Made by a program: the position numbers and the translations under genes. The notes under the pieces are model-generated. The model worked only from the letters and a program-made list of their open reading frames with translations, made no database searches and had not been told where the DNA came from. From contig JBCCDU010000002.1 of the NCBI GenBank assembly GCA_039030715.1, forward strand, positions 1-64,000: a stretch of 64,000 nt of DNA, read 5' to 3'. The stretch comes from Thermohalobaculum sp039030715 (lineage in GTDB: Bacteria > Pseudomonadota > Alphaproteobacteria > Rhodobacterales > Rhodobacteraceae). Of the stretch, positions 27,088 to 36,526 are shown in pieces; positions within the stretch are counted from its first letter, which is position 1; each line of letters opens with the position of its first letter.

Positions 27088-28026
27088 ATGGCCGAGCCTC
27101 GCCTACATCCGCAAACCGAGCCCTATCAGCGTTTCCACCTGCAGGTCGGCAGCATCCACGAGCTTTATGTCGAGCTTTGCGGCAATCCGGAAGGCGAGCC
27201 CGTGGTCGTGCTCCATGGCGGGCCGGGCGCGGGGACGAGCCCCTATATCCGGCGCTTCTTCGACCCGCAGCGCTATAAGGTCGTGCTGTTCGATCAGCGC
27301 GGCGCCGGCCGCTCACGCCCGCGCGCTTCGTTGGAGGAGAACACCACCTGGGATCTGGTCGCCGACATTGAAACCATCCGCGAGCATCTGAAAATCGATG
27401 CCTGGCAGGTCTTTGGCGGATCGTGGGGCTCCACCCTGGCACTGATCTACGCCCAGACCTACCCCGATCGGGTCAAACGACTGATCCTGCGTGGCATTTT
27501 TGCGCTGACCAAGGGTGAAATCGACTGGTTCTATGGCGGCGGCGCGGGGCGGTTTTTCCCCGAAGCCTGGGCGGAGTTCGCGGCACCGATCCCAGCGGAT
27601 GAACAGCACGATCTGGTAACCGCCTATTACAAGCGGCTGACCAGCGATGACGAGGCCGAGCAGACCCGTTTTGCCCGACCCTGGGTGCGCTGGGAGAGCG
27701 CGACCGCAGCTCTGCGTCCGGGGCGACCCGGCATGGTCGATGGCGCCTATGCCCGTGCCTTTGCCCGGATCGAAGCGCATTATTTCTACCATCGCGGCTG
27801 GCTGGAGCGCGACGACCATATTCTGACGAATATGGATGCGATCTCGCAGATCCCAGGCGTGATTGTGCAGGGACGATATGACGTGATCTGTCCCCCCGCG
27901 ACGGCGCTGGCGATTTCGGAGGCCTGGCCACTGGCGGAACTCAACCTCATCGACGATGCGGGCCACGCCCTGTCCGAACCGGGGATCACCGATGCCCTGG
28001 TCCGCGCAATGGGCGCACCCGGCTGA
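27088..28026 (+). CDS. pip: Prolyl aminopeptidase
   Basis: A 312-residue alpha/beta-hydrolase (family S33) that releases N-terminal proline from peptides. The oxyanion motif VVLHGGPGAG (about 39-48), DQRGAGRS (about 72-79), the nucleophile GGSWGST (about 110-116, Ser) and the C-terminal His in DDAGHAL are all present. Length and motif order match monomeric bacterial Pip. The next gene on the other strand ends immediately after its stop codon. Confidence 0.93.
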   Translation: MAEPRLHPQTEPYQRFHLQVGSIHELYVELCGNPEGEPVVVLHGGPGAGTSPYIRRFFDPQRYKVVLFDQRGAGRSRPRASLEENTTWDLVADIETIREHLKIDAWQVFGGSWGSTLALIYAQTYPDRVKRLILRGIFALTKGEIDWFYGGGAGRFFPEAWAEFAAPIPADEQHDLVTAYYKRLTSDDEAEQTRFARPWVRWESATAALRPGRPGMVDGAYARAFARIEAHYFYHRGWLERDDHILTNMDAISQIPGVIVQGRYDVICPPATALAISEAWPLAELNLIDDAGHALSEPGITDALVRAMGAPG

Positions 28027-29529
28027 TCACATGACCGCGCCGATCTGCCAGGGCACGAATTCGTAGTCTCCCAGCCCCTGGCGCTCGGATTTGGTCTGCT
28101 CGCCCGAGGCGACGCGCAGCAGCATATCGTAAATTTCGCGACCAACCTCCTCGATGCTGGCGCCCTCGCTGAGGACGCGCCCGCCATCGACATCCATATC
28201 GTCCGGCATCCGGCGCGCGAGATCCGAGTTGGTTGCGATCTTGACCGTGGGGGCGGGTTTCGAGCCAAAGGCGGAACCGCGCCCGGTCGTAAACGTTACC
28301 AGGTTACAGCCCCCGGCGATCTGCCCCGTCACGCTGGCGGGATCGTATCCAGGCGTATCCATGAAGGTGAAGCCCCGTGCGCGCACTGGCTCGGCATATT
28401 TGAAAACGCCGTTCAGGGGCGAGGTGCCCCCCTTCGCCGCCGCCCCCAGCGACTTCTCCAGGATCGTCGTCAGACCGCCCTTTTTGTTGCCGGGCGAGGG
28501 ATTGTTGTCCATCGAGCCCCTGTTGCGAGCGGTATAATCCTCCCACCATCTAACGCGGTCGATCAGCTTCTCGCCGATTTCGCGCGTGGCAGCGCGGCGG
28601 GTTAGCAAGTGCTCGGCGCCATAGATTTCGGGCGTTTCGGCCAAAACGCCCGTGCCGCCCTGGGCTGCTAGCAGATCGCAGGCATAGCCCAGCGCCGGGT
28701 TGGCGGTGATGCCGGACCAGGCGTCCGAACCGCCGCATTGCAAGGCAACCATCAGCTCTGATGCGGCGCAGTCTGCCCGCTGTGCTTCATTGGCGAGCGG
28801 CAGCATGGCGCGGACCTTCTCGATCCCCAGTTCGACCGTTCTGGCCAGCCCCGCCACGTCCTGGATGTTCATGGCATGGAACATCGGCCCGCGTTCGATC
28901 CCATGCGCCTCCAGCAACCAGTCGATCTGGTTCATCTCGCAGCCGAGGCCGACCATCAGCACACCGGCCACATTCGGGTGGCGCGCATATCCCCACATGA
29001 CGCGCTGTAGCGCCTCGAACCCTTCGCCATCGCCTGCCATGCCGCACCCGGTGCCGTGCACAAAGGCGGTAACGCCATCGACATTGGGATAGGCCGCCAT
29101 CTCAGCGGGCCCGAAAGCGCTGGCGATCATTCGCGCCGCCGTGGCCGAGCAATTTACCGAGGTTATGACCGCAATATAATTGCGTGTCCCCACGCGACCG
29201 TTTGCCCGGCGATACCCCATGAAGGTATCCCCCGTGGCAGGGGCGACCGGGCGCAGATCGGTTCCGAAGTCATAATCCTGTTCGGTCGCCCGAAACGCCA
29301 GATTGTGCGTATGAACATGCGCGCCCGCCACGATCGGGCCATCGGCATATCCGATGACATTGGCATATTTGACGACCGGCGCACCGTCAGGGATATCGGC
29401 GATGGCCAGCTTGTGGCCCCGCGGAACGATCGCCGCAGTCGTAACGCCTGCGATCTGCGATCCGGCCTCCAGCGGCCGGGTTGCGGTCGCCACGTTGTCG
29501 GCCTCGCTGAGACGGATGAAATCGGCCAT
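28027..29529 (-). CDS. Altronate dehydratase-type UxaA/GarD family hydrolyase
   Basis: A 500-residue protein with an N-terminal SAF domain (about 10-95, VPRGHKLAIADIPDGAP) and a C-terminal UxaA domain (about 105-500; RVGTRNYIAVITSVNCSA, HGTGCGM, GLGCEMNQ). Family members dehydrate sugar acids such as D-altronate or galactarate and use Fe2+; Cys and His residues in these motifs probably bind metal. Both parts are fused here, whereas some bacteria encode them separately. No other uronate-pathway gene is adjacent, so the exact substrate is open. Confidence 0.88.
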   Translation of the reverse strand: MADFIRLSEADNVATATRPLEAGSQIAGVTTAAIVPRGHKLAIADIPDGAPVVKYANVIGYADGPIVAGAHVHTHNLAFRATEQDYDFGTDLRPVAPATGDTFMGYRRANGRVGTRNYIAVITSVNCSATAARMIASAFGPAEMAAYPNVDGVTAFVHGTGCGMAGDGEGFEALQRVMWGYARHPNVAGVLMVGLGCEMNQIDWLLEAHGIERGPMFHAMNIQDVAGLARTVELGIEKVRAMLPLANEAQRADCAASELMVALQCGGSDAWSGITANPALGYACDLLAAQGGTGVLAETPEIYGAEHLLTRRAATREIGEKLIDRVRWWEDYTARNRGSMDNNPSPGNKKGGLTTILEKSLGAAAKGGTSPLNGVFKYAEPVRARGFTFMDTPGYDPASVTGQIAGGCNLVTFTTGRGSAFGSKPAPTVKIATNSDLARRMPDDMDVDGGRVLSEGASIEEVGREIYDMLLRVASGEQTKSERQGLGDYEFVPWQIGAVM

Positions 29530-29583
29530 GGAACCCTCCCGCAGTTTGGCGGCAGCATAAAGGGTCGGACGAAAAGCGCCATC

Positions 29584-31182
29584 TCAGAGGATGAAGTCCC
29601 CTTCATCCAGATCGATCAGGCCCGTCAGTTCGATCTGGAAGTCCTGCACCCCATCGCCATTCGTGTCGGCCTGGATCACCGTCTGATTGTTGCCGCTGGA
29701 CTTGAAGAAGCGCAACTCGCCCGCCTGGTTCGAAAACTGCACCTGACCGATGAAGGTGAAGACCTGGTTTCCGACTTCACCCCGGTCGGCGTCCAGGCGT
29801 TGCAGTTCGATCCGGTCCCCGTCTTCGAAATCGGTGATCACGTCGCGGCGGTTCACGCCCACCCGGCTGTCACTGAGCCCGAAGTAGATGAAGCGGTCGT
29901 TGCCGACGCCGCCCGACATAATATCTCGTCCGGCATTGCCATAGAGGACATCGGTGCCGACATCGCCCTCGATCACATCGTCGCCCGCGCGGCCATGCAG
30001 GCGGTCCGAGGCCGAGCCGCCCTTGATATGGTTGCTCCCCGCATCGCCGCGCAAATCGTCGTTGCGGGCGGTGCCGATCAGGTTCTCGACATTCTCGAAG
30101 GTGTCGCCCTCAGCATCGCCGATTCCGTTCAGCCCGCCTTGCAGATCGGCGCGCACACGGGCGATGGCAGAGGAGTAGTCCGCCGTATCGACGCCCTCGC
30201 CGCCATCGAGATGATCGGCCCCTGCACCGCCGGTCAGCATGTCATCACCAGCGGCCCCGCGCAGCAGGTCGTTGCCATCGGTGCCGGCCAGATGCTCCGC
30301 CGCTTCGTCGCCCACCCGATAGAGCCGGATTTCGCCCGTGCGCTCGACATCCAGCTTCACGTTCTGGCCGTCGATCACCACGGTCTCGACGACATTTGCA
30401 TCCAGCCCACCGCCAGAGAAGGTCACTTCGTAGGTGCCGTCCTCCAGCTCCAGCGTATAGATCCCGGCGCCGAAGCTGATGGTCGAGAACGTACCATTCG
30501 CCCCGCTCGCTGTGATGGTGACCCCACCGAGCCCCTCGCCCAGCGAGTAGAAATCGTCCGCATCCGCATCATCTATGATTACACCGGTCAGCGCCGAATC
30601 GCGCCCGAAACGGTTGCCAAAGTGCTGCGTGACGACAAAGGGGCCGACATCGGCATCAGGGTCGGTCTGCTCCAGCATGCCGACGCCCACTTCAGCGAAA
30701 TTAGCACTCAGGATCGAGTTGCGGTGCCCTGCGGGATCCTGAATGCCTGTATCGCTGAACCCCCAGTCGATATAGAAGCCCGCATGGCCCTGTACCGGAT
30801 TGTCTGTGAAGGCAAAGATATTCTCACCGCCAGCGAACGCACCGAAGTAGTTCGCGTTCGAGAGTTTCTGTCCGAGATTGGGTTCGCCTGGAAAATTGTG
30901 CTCCTGCTCGTCGAAATCGATCATGCGCTGCGAATGCGTATCCGCGCTGTCGCCCAGATTGACATTCCACGCGAGCGCCGCCGCCGCGGGCAGGCCGTCG
31001 AGTTGGGCTCTAAGCACATCCAGATCCACATCGAAGAAGCGCAATGCACCGGTAATGCCGGGATCGACCGTAATCAACGGATCGGTCGAGAGGATAAGCG
31101 CATCGAACTCGCCCTCCGGGTTCGATCTGGCCCGGTTGATCAGTTCGACCATCATCACTTCGAAATCGGTTGGATCCGCCAT
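29584..31182 (-). CDS. CAP/SCP-domain protein with RTX repeats
   Basis: A 532-residue secreted protein. Residues 5-180 form a CAP (SCP/PR-1) domain: VELINRARSNPEGEF, GDSADTHSQRMIDF and AGHRNSILSANFAEVGVG. A middle beta-rich segment (about 190-280) is followed by RTX repeats (DGNDLLRGAAGDDMLTGGAG and others, about 295-420). A serralysin-type C-terminal domain ending DEGDFIL (about 420-532) completes it. No signal peptide; type I secretion is expected. The last 110 residues are clearly related to those of the neighbouring M10 protease. CAP function here is unknown. Confidence 0.85.
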   Translation of the reverse strand: MADPTDFEVMMVELINRARSNPEGEFDALILSTDPLITVDPGITGALRFFDVDLDVLRAQLDGLPAAAALAWNVNLGDSADTHSQRMIDFDEQEHNFPGEPNLGQKLSNANYFGAFAGGENIFAFTDNPVQGHAGFYIDWGFSDTGIQDPAGHRNSILSANFAEVGVGMLEQTDPDADVGPFVVTQHFGNRFGRDSALTGVIIDDADADDFYSLGEGLGGVTITASGANGTFSTISFGAGIYTLELEDGTYEVTFSGGGLDANVVETVVIDGQNVKLDVERTGEIRLYRVGDEAAEHLAGTDGNDLLRGAAGDDMLTGGAGADHLDGGEGVDTADYSSAIARVRADLQGGLNGIGDAEGDTFENVENLIGTARNDDLRGDAGSNHIKGGSASDRLHGRAGDDVIEGDVGTDVLYGNAGRDIMSGGVGNDRFIYFGLSDSRVGVNRRDVITDFEDGDRIELQRLDADRGEVGNQVFTFIGQVQFSNQAGELRFFKSSGNNQTVIQADTNGDGVQDFQIELTGLIDLDEGDFIL

Positions 31183-31287
31183 TTCCCGCCCCCCGCGTCG
31201 CGCGTCGCGCGTCTCATGCGGCGCGCGCTGGCGCGAAGCCGCAATAAATGTCGTTGAACAAGAAAGCTGGCCACGCTGCGATGCAGA

Positions 31288-31317
31288 CGCGCCCTCACCC
31301 ATACCCCGCGCATAGGG
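31288..31317 (+). repeat. Degenerate CCCTCACCC-type intergenic repeat
   Basis: The segment reads CCCTCACCCATACCCCGCGC then ATAGGG, resembling one half of the GC-rich palindromic repeat seen better at 47203-47240. It lies between the two minus-strand RTX genes. The match is partial. Confidence 0.3.
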
Positions 31318-31394
31318 TACCGGATATATGGGCGATTCCGTGGCGAAGAGAGCGGCGCAAGCGCCCCGGATCGGGACGCTTCGCTAAAGCTTTA

Positions 31395-32837
31395 TCAGAG
31401 AATAAAGTCGCTCGCGCTCAGCCCGGACAGATCAGAAAACTCGATCTGGAAGTCCTGGGCGCGGTCGCCATCGACATCCGCCTGAAGGATCAGAAACCCC
31501 TCGACGCCATTGACGAAGAACCGCAATTCGCCGGCGTCGCCGGTGAACGCGCTGCGGCCAATGAACTCGAAGCTTTGATTGCCACCCCGGCTGGTATCAG
31601 CATCGATGCGCGCGAGATCGACGATGTCGTTACCATTGCCAAAGTCGCTGATGACGTCGCGACGGATCACTCCGACGCGGCTGTCGGTCAACAGGTTGTA
31701 GATGAAGGTATCCGCGCCCTGGCCACCGCCCAGATCGTCTGCGCCGCTGTTCCCTTGCAGCCGGTCGGCACCATTCTGTCCACGCAGCACGTCCTCACCA
31801 GCGCGACCGAACAGGTGATCGGCGCCGATGCCGCCCTCGATCCGGTTATCGGCGGCATTGCCACGCAGGTTGTCGCTGCTGCGGCTGCCGATCAGGTTCT
31901 CGATCGATGCAAAGCTGTCGCCGGCCGCCTCGCCCTGGCCGGAGAGAGTGTTTTGCAGGTCCGCGCGGACCCGGGCGGAGGCATCCTCGTATGTCGCCGT
32001 ATCCGTACCCGACCCGCCATCGAGCCGGTCGCGCCCTCGGCCCCCGGAAAGCAGGTCGTTGCCACTGCCGCCGTTCAAGGTCTCGTTCGTATCGCCACCG
32101 AATATCGTGTTGTCGCGGCTGTTCCCGTTCACCGTCAAATCGTCAAGGCTGCGCTCGATCTTCAGTTCCACCTCGGAGGAGCTGAAGTTGTAGGTCTCCG
32201 GCCCGTTATCCTGCTGGCCATAAACCTCTCGCGCGCCCGAGATGTCCACGTCCGTCAACGCATCGATCGACCCGACCCGGGGCTGCATGATCGAGAACGC
32301 ATCCGTATGCCCAAAGCCCAGTGAATGGCCAAGCTCGTGCAATGCAACCTTGAAAAACAGATCCGGATTGTTGGCCATCGAGGTATCGAGAACCATGTCG
32401 CCTTCCCGGGGGAAGAACGCGACCCCAATGGTCGAGCCGGGTATGGGGGCTGCAAAGATCCGGATATCGCCAGTGGAATTGCTGGTTGCCGCGCCACCCT
32501 GGTCTTCGACCTGTACGAAATCGATATTGGCGACGGCGGACCAGGCATTGAAGACCGCCCGTAGCTGGGCTTCGACATCGAAGTTGAAATCATCGAATCC
32601 CTGCGAAGTGCCGCTGGCCGAGCTGAAAGCATTCACCGATTCGCCAGCGCCCGCGATGCTCCAGGTTACGACACCGCTTTCGGTTCCCTGGGTGCGGTCG
32701 CCCCATTTCAGGCCCGAGATGTTGGCGCCGGTCGCTGCAGCCTGCGGTGTGGCGGACCCCTCGCCCGCCTGCATGTCCTGACTAGATGCGGCCTGATCCA
32801 GGCAACAATCTGCCCCTGCCTCGCACAAGAAGCACAT
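31395..32837 (-). CDS. M10 (serralysin/matrixin-like) metalloprotease with RTX repeats
   Basis: A 480-residue secreted zinc protease. The zinc site HELGHSLGFGH (about 183-193) and the Met-turn SIMQPRV follow the M10 pattern HExxHxxGxxH. RTX repeats (SGNDLLSGGRGRDRLDGGSG and later GNSGADDLGGGQGADTFIYN) occupy about 260-400, and the serralysin C-terminal domain ending SASDFIL closes it. The N terminus (MCFLCEAGADCC) is Cys-rich, unusual for serralysins and reminiscent of other roseobacter matrixins. ATG follows AGGGAGA. No type I transporter genes are nearby. Confidence 0.88.
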   Translation of the reverse strand: MCFLCEAGADCCLDQAASSQDMQAGEGSATPQAAATGANISGLKWGDRTQGTESGVVTWSIAGAGESVNAFSSASGTSQGFDDFNFDVEAQLRAVFNAWSAVANIDFVQVEDQGGAATSNSTGDIRIFAAPIPGSTIGVAFFPREGDMVLDTSMANNPDLFFKVALHELGHSLGFGHTDAFSIMQPRVGSIDALTDVDISGAREVYGQQDNGPETYNFSSSEVELKIERSLDDLTVNGNSRDNTIFGGDTNETLNGGSGNDLLSGGRGRDRLDGGSGTDTATYEDASARVRADLQNTLSGQGEAAGDSFASIENLIGSRSSDNLRGNAADNRIEGGIGADHLFGRAGEDVLRGQNGADRLQGNSGADDLGGGQGADTFIYNLLTDSRVGVIRRDVISDFGNGNDIVDLARIDADTSRGGNQSFEFIGRSAFTGDAGELRFFVNGVEGFLILQADVDGDRAQDFQIEFSDLSGLSASDFIL

Positions 32838-33127
32838 GTCGAATCTCCCTGATGTTTCCTCGCCGTTTCCGAAGAAAAGCGACGGCCCGGATCGGTGCGC
32901 ATGCACCGCTCTGCCGTCAATCCACCAACACCACTACACCCACGCGCTGTAGTCCCCTCAACGGCGCTGGTGCGCCGTCCCGTCGCAGCTTTGATTTCTT
33001 TCATAAAATCAGCGCTTTGTGAACCCGCGACCGCGAGATCGCTATATTGACACCCCAAGCGGCCAAAACTAAGGTCCGCCCGTCTCACGCGGGGCATCGT
33101 GTTTCGTGGCGGGTGGAAGGGTTCGAA

Positions 33128-33520
33128 ATGGGCGACACGCCGCCGGATCGCTCCGGACAGGATGGGTCGGCCCGGCTGCAAAAGCTGGACGCGCGGATCC
33201 GCCGCGCTCGCGATGCAAAAGCGCCCCCGCTCCGCCGAAAGGTGGACAAATTTACAAATGCCGGCATGGCCTGGCGAATGGTGTTCGAGCTGGTCCTCTC
33301 GATGATGATCGGCGCAGCGATGGGTTGGGGGCTGGACAGCCTGTTCGGGACTGTTCCCCTTTTCCTCATCGTGTTCTGGCTTTTGGGGTTCGCGTCGGGT
33401 ATCCGCACGGTGATGCACTCGGCGAACGAGTTCCAGAAAAAACAAGCCGCGGCTGCGGCTGAAGATCAACGGGCCGCGTCCGCGGCAGAAGACAACCGGG
33501 GGCCCGGTCCGGGCGCCTGA
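33128..33520 (+). CDS. atpI: F0 accessory protein AtpI
   Basis: A 130-residue membrane protein with two transmembrane helices (about 52-75 and 78-100), preceded by a basic, charged segment (LDARIRRARDAK) and followed by an Ala/Glu-rich tail. AtpI (AtpQ/Z family) assists assembly of the c-ring or Mg2+ supply. It is the first gene of the F0 operon, 17 bases before atpB. The ATG has GTGGAAGGG upstream. Confidence 0.88.
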   Translation: MGDTPPDRSGQDGSARLQKLDARIRRARDAKAPPLRRKVDKFTNAGMAWRMVFELVLSMMIGAAMGWGLDSLFGTVPLFLIVFWLLGFASGIRTVMHSANEFQKKQAAAAAEDQRAASAAEDNRGPGPGA

Positions 33521-33537
33521 CTTGAGGGGTAGAAGCT

Positions 33538-34299
33538 TTGGCGGCTCCAACCGAAGACGGTGTATCCATCCACCCTATGGACCAGTTCATCATCAGCCCG
33601 ATCGGCGGCGGTGAGATCGGTCTCTTCTCGGTCACCAACTCGACAATCTGGATGGCGATCGCATTGATCGGCATTTCAGCGCTGACGATCTTTGGCACGT
33701 CGGGCCGGGCGATCGTTCCCAGCCGCGTGCAGTCTATCTCCGAACTGATTTATGGGTTCGTGCGCCAGATGGTCGTGGATGTGCTGGGCGAGGACGCGCC
33801 GAAGTTCTTTCCTTATATCTTCGTGCTCTTCGTGTTCATCCTGTTCTCGAATCTGCTGGGCATGGTTCCGGGCAGCTTCACCACAACCTCGCATATTGCT
33901 GTGACCGGGGTTATGGCGATGGCGGTTTTCATCACCGTGATCGTGATCGGCTTCTATCGCAACGGGCTGGGCTTCCTGAAGCTGTTCTGGATCGAGTCGG
34001 CCCCGGCCGCGCTGCGGGTGCCGCTGGCGCTGATCGAGCTGATTTCCTTCTTCGTCCGTCCGCTCAGCCACTCCATTCGTCTGGCGGGCAATATGATGGC
34101 GGGCCACGCGGTGATGAAGGTTTTCGCCGGACTGCTGGGTATGCTGGTCTTTGCCGGGCTGACGCCGCTCGCCATACTGCCTCTGGGCATGATGGTGGCG
34201 ATCACCGGGCTCGAATTTCTGGTCTCGGTCGTCCAGGCCTACATCTTCGCAATCCTGACCTGCATCTATCTGAACGACGCGCTGCATCCGGGACACTGA
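33538..34299 (+). CDS. atpB: F0F1 ATP synthase subunit a
   Basis: A 253-residue integral membrane subunit forming the proton half-channels. The essential Arg lies in HSIRLAGNMMAGH (about 179-191), and helices continue to the C terminus (LEFLVSVVQAYIFAILTCIY). The chosen start is TTG, 11 bases after GAGGGGT; the next in-frame ATG is at 33577 and would remove the usual MxIHPMDQF-like N terminus. The gene is followed by atpE after 46 bases. Confidence 0.94.
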   Translation: MAAPTEDGVSIHPMDQFIISPIGGGEIGLFSVTNSTIWMAIALIGISALTIFGTSGRAIVPSRVQSISELIYGFVRQMVVDVLGEDAPKFFPYIFVLFVFILFSNLLGMVPGSFTTTSHIAVTGVMAMAVFITVIVIGFYRNGLGFLKLFWIESAPAALRVPLALIELISFFVRPLSHSIRLAGNMMAGHAVMKVFAGLLGMLVFAGLTPLAILPLGMMVAITGLEFLVSVVQAYIFAILTCIYLNDALHPGH

Positions 34300-34345
34300 T
34301 CAGCGCCCCGAAACCCAAGAATTCCATTCAAGAGGAGACATCACG

Positions 34346-34585
34346 ATGGAAGTTGAAGCCGCTACCCTGCTGGGCAAATATATCGGCGCCGGTCTGGCCT
34401 GTACCGCCATGGGCGGCGCTGGCGTTGGCGTGGGCCACGTGGTCGGCAACTATCTGGCCGGCGCACTGCGCAATCCGGCAGCGGCCTCCAGCCAGACCGC
34501 GACCATGTTCCTGGGCATCGCCTTCGCAGAAGCGCTGGGGATCTTCGGGTTCCTGATCGCGCTCCTGCTGATGTTCGCCGTCTGA
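34346..34585 (+). CDS. atpE: F0F1 ATP synthase subunit c
   Basis: A 79-residue two-helix proteolipid that forms the rotor ring. Helix 1 has the glycine-rich GGAGVGVGHVVGNYLAGALR and helix 2 carries the proton-binding Glu in FAEALGIFGFLIALLLM. AAGAGGAG lies just upstream. Its position and size are typical of the alphaproteobacterial F0 operon. Confidence 0.96.
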   Translation: MEVEAATLLGKYIGAGLACTAMGGAGVGVGHVVGNYLAGALRNPAAASSQTATMFLGIAFAEALGIFGFLIALLLMFAV

Positions 34586-34656
34586 GGACGCGCAATACAA
34601 TCCGGGTGGCCGCCCATCGGCGGCCGCCAGAGATGACCTGATTTCGGAGATGGCCC

Positions 34657-35178
34657 ATGGCCTCGCCCAGTGACGCGGCAAGCGGTTCGACCGGTCTTCC
34701 GCAGCTCGATTTCTCCACCTATCCCAGCCAGATCTTCTGGCTGGTGGTCAGTTTGGTGGTGCTTTACTTCCTGATGACCAAGATCGCTCTGCCCCGCATC
34801 GCTACGGTGCTGGAGGAGCGGGCCGATGCCATAGCCGACGATTTGGACAAGGCCGAGGAATTCAAGCAGAAGGCCGAAGAGGCCGAGAAAGCCTATGATC
34901 AGGCGCTGGCCGATGCCCGCGCCAAGGCGCAGGAGATCGCAGCCGAGACCCGTGCCGAAATCCAGCGCGATGTCGATCAGGCGATGGCAAAAGCGGATGC
35001 TGAAATTTCGGCCCGTACGGCCGAGGGCGAGAAGCGCATCGCCGAGATTCGCGCCAACGCGATGGCAGCGGTGGAAGAGGTGGCGGGCGACACCGCCTCG
35101 GCAATCGTCGATGCGGTGATGCCGGACGCGGCAGACGCGGACGCGCTGAAAGCCGCCGTCGCCGCGCGGCTGGGCTGA
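34657..35178 (+). CDS. atpF': F0F1 ATP synthase subunit b'
   Basis: A 173-residue peripheral-stalk subunit with one N-terminal transmembrane helix (about 24-46: IFWLVVSLVVLYFLMT) and a long charged coiled coil rich in Ala, Glu and Lys. It is the b' form that pairs with b to make a heterodimeric stalk in photosynthetic-lineage alphaproteobacteria. It is followed by atpF after 10 bases. Confidence 0.93.
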   Translation: MASPSDAASGSTGLPQLDFSTYPSQIFWLVVSLVVLYFLMTKIALPRIATVLEERADAIADDLDKAEEFKQKAEEAEKAYDQALADARAKAQEIAAETRAEIQRDVDQAMAKADAEISARTAEGEKRIAEIRANAMAAVEEVAGDTASAIVDAVMPDAADADALKAAVAARLG

Positions 35179-35188
35179 GGGGATCAGA

Positions 35189-35680
35189 ATGGACATTCTC
35201 TACAACACGGATTTCGTGGTTCTGGTCGCCCTGATCGGGTTCTTCGCACTGCTCGGCTATCTGGGAGTTCACAAGCTGATCGGCGGCAAGCTCGACGAGC
35301 GGGCCGAGAAGATCCGCGAGGAGCTGGCCGAGGCAAGACGCCTGCGCGAGGAGGCTCAGGAAGTCTTTGCCAGCTTCGAGCGCAAGCAGGCGGAGGTCGC
35401 CGGGCAGGTTGACGAGATCGTATCGGCCGCCAAGCGCGAGGCAGAGGTCGCCGCCGAACAGGCCAAGGCCGATCTGAAGCTGTCGATCGAGCGGCGCCTG
35501 AAGCGGGCGGATGAACAGATTGGTATGGCCGAGGCCAGTGCAGTCAAGGAAGTCAAGGACAAGGCTGCTCAGATCGCGGTGGCAGCCGCTGCCGAGGTGC
35601 TGCGGGCCAAACTGACCGCCGACAAAGCCAACGCATTGATCGATGGGGCAATCGACGAGGCCGGAGAGCGCCTGCACTAA
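35189..35680 (+). CDS. atpF: F0F1 ATP synthase subunit b
   Basis: A 163-residue stalk subunit: transmembrane helix at about 5-28 (FVVLVALIGFFALLGYLGV) followed by a coiled coil (LAEARRLREEAQEVFASFER) and a C-terminal delta-binding part. It is the last gene of the F0 operon; a strong terminator follows 20 bases later. The F1 genes are not in the window, as usual in this group. Confidence 0.94.
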   Translation: MDILYNTDFVVLVALIGFFALLGYLGVHKLIGGKLDERAEKIREELAEARRLREEAQEVFASFERKQAEVAGQVDEIVSAAKREAEVAAEQAKADLKLSIERRLKRADEQIGMAEASAVKEVKDKAAQIAVAAAAEVLRAKLTADKANALIDGAIDEAGERLH

Positions 35681-35700
35681 CGACAGCGCGCCCGAGGGAC

Positions 35701-35736
35701 AAAACCCGGCCCGCCGAAAAGGCGGGCCGGGTTTTT
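35701..35736. terminator. Strong bidirectional intrinsic terminator of the F0 operon
   Basis: A perfect 15-bp stem (35701-35715 with 35721-35735) with a 5-base loop. The arms begin with AAAA and end with TTTTT, so the transcript has a T tract in both directions. It serves atpF on the plus strand and the DUF599 gene on the minus strand. Confidence 0.93.
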
Positions 35737-35746
35737 GCTTGCGTGA

Positions 35747-36526
35747 CTATCGTGGTGGATCCTGATCCAAGACGCCGACTGCCGCTGCGTGCCGGACTTC
35801 GCTCATCGACTCCAGCAGGATCGCGCGGGTGTTCGATAGAAACTCGATCCGGAAGAGATTGAGCATGATCAGTGCCGTTGCACCGATCAGCATCCAAGGC
35901 CCCAGAAACCAGGCCAGCGCCGCCAGGGTGAAATAGACCGTGCGCATGCCGCGATTGAAACTGCGTGATGCGGTGACGTTCAACTCCCCCGCACGGGTCA
36001 CAGCGGCGAGCGTCCTCTCGGTCGGCACAGGCGGCCCGCTCTGGCGGTCGGGGATAGTGCCCATCAACACCGCGCAATATCCAAAAATCCGATGCGCCCA
36101 GATAAAACGCAAGAACGCCTGCACCAGCAGGATCACGATGAAGATCAGCTTCGCTTCCCACGCGACCCGACTGACCGCATCGGTCATCGCCAGATCCTGG
36201 GCCAACGCCACCAGCCGGTCGGATTGGCCCAGGAGAGCGATGACCCCGCCGATGGCCAGCATGCAGCCCGACGCAAAGAACGTCGCCCCGGCACGCAAGT
36301 TCACCATCAGCATGGCGTCGTACATCTTCAATTCGCGATTGGGTAATTCCGACATCCAGGCCTTGCGATATCCCGCCATCAGCACAGCGGTCGAAGGCCA
36401 GGTGGCCGAGCACCTCTCGACCAGCCGGTTGGTCAGGACGATGGCCACGATCAGAAACCCGACCGCAACAAGGTCTACCGGGCCCAGGAACGATGGCAGG
36501 TTCATCCAATCAGGCACTGCGCTCAT
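35747..36526 (-). CDS. DUF599 family membrane protein
   Basis: A 259-residue protein with four to five transmembrane helices (about 17-35, 80-105, 125-150, 195-225) and no recognised catalytic motif. The pattern (YRKAWMSELPNRELKMYD; SRSFNRGMRTVYFTLAALAW) fits DUF599. Function of the family is unknown. Its start overlaps the stop of the OmpA-family gene by 4 bases, making it the last gene of a minus-strand operon. Confidence 0.82.
   Translation of the reverse strand: MSAVPDWMNLPSFLGPVDLVAVGFLIVAIVLTNRLVERCSATWPSTAVLMAGYRKAWMSELPNRELKMYDAMLMVNLRAGATFFASGCMLAIGGVIALLGQSDRLVALAQDLAMTDAVSRVAWEAKLIFIVILLVQAFLRFIWAHRIFGYCAVLMGTIPDRQSGPPVPTERTLAAVTRAGELNVTASRSFNRGMRTVYFTLAALAWFLGPWMLIGATALIMLNLFRIEFLSNTRAILLESMSEVRHAAAVGVLDQDPPR

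Noticed and set aside
29056..31257. A 733-codon open frame on the plus strand
   Set aside because: It is antisense to the CAP-RTX gene and part of the altronate dehydratase-type gene. Its composition is that of a mirrored frame and no family is recognisable.
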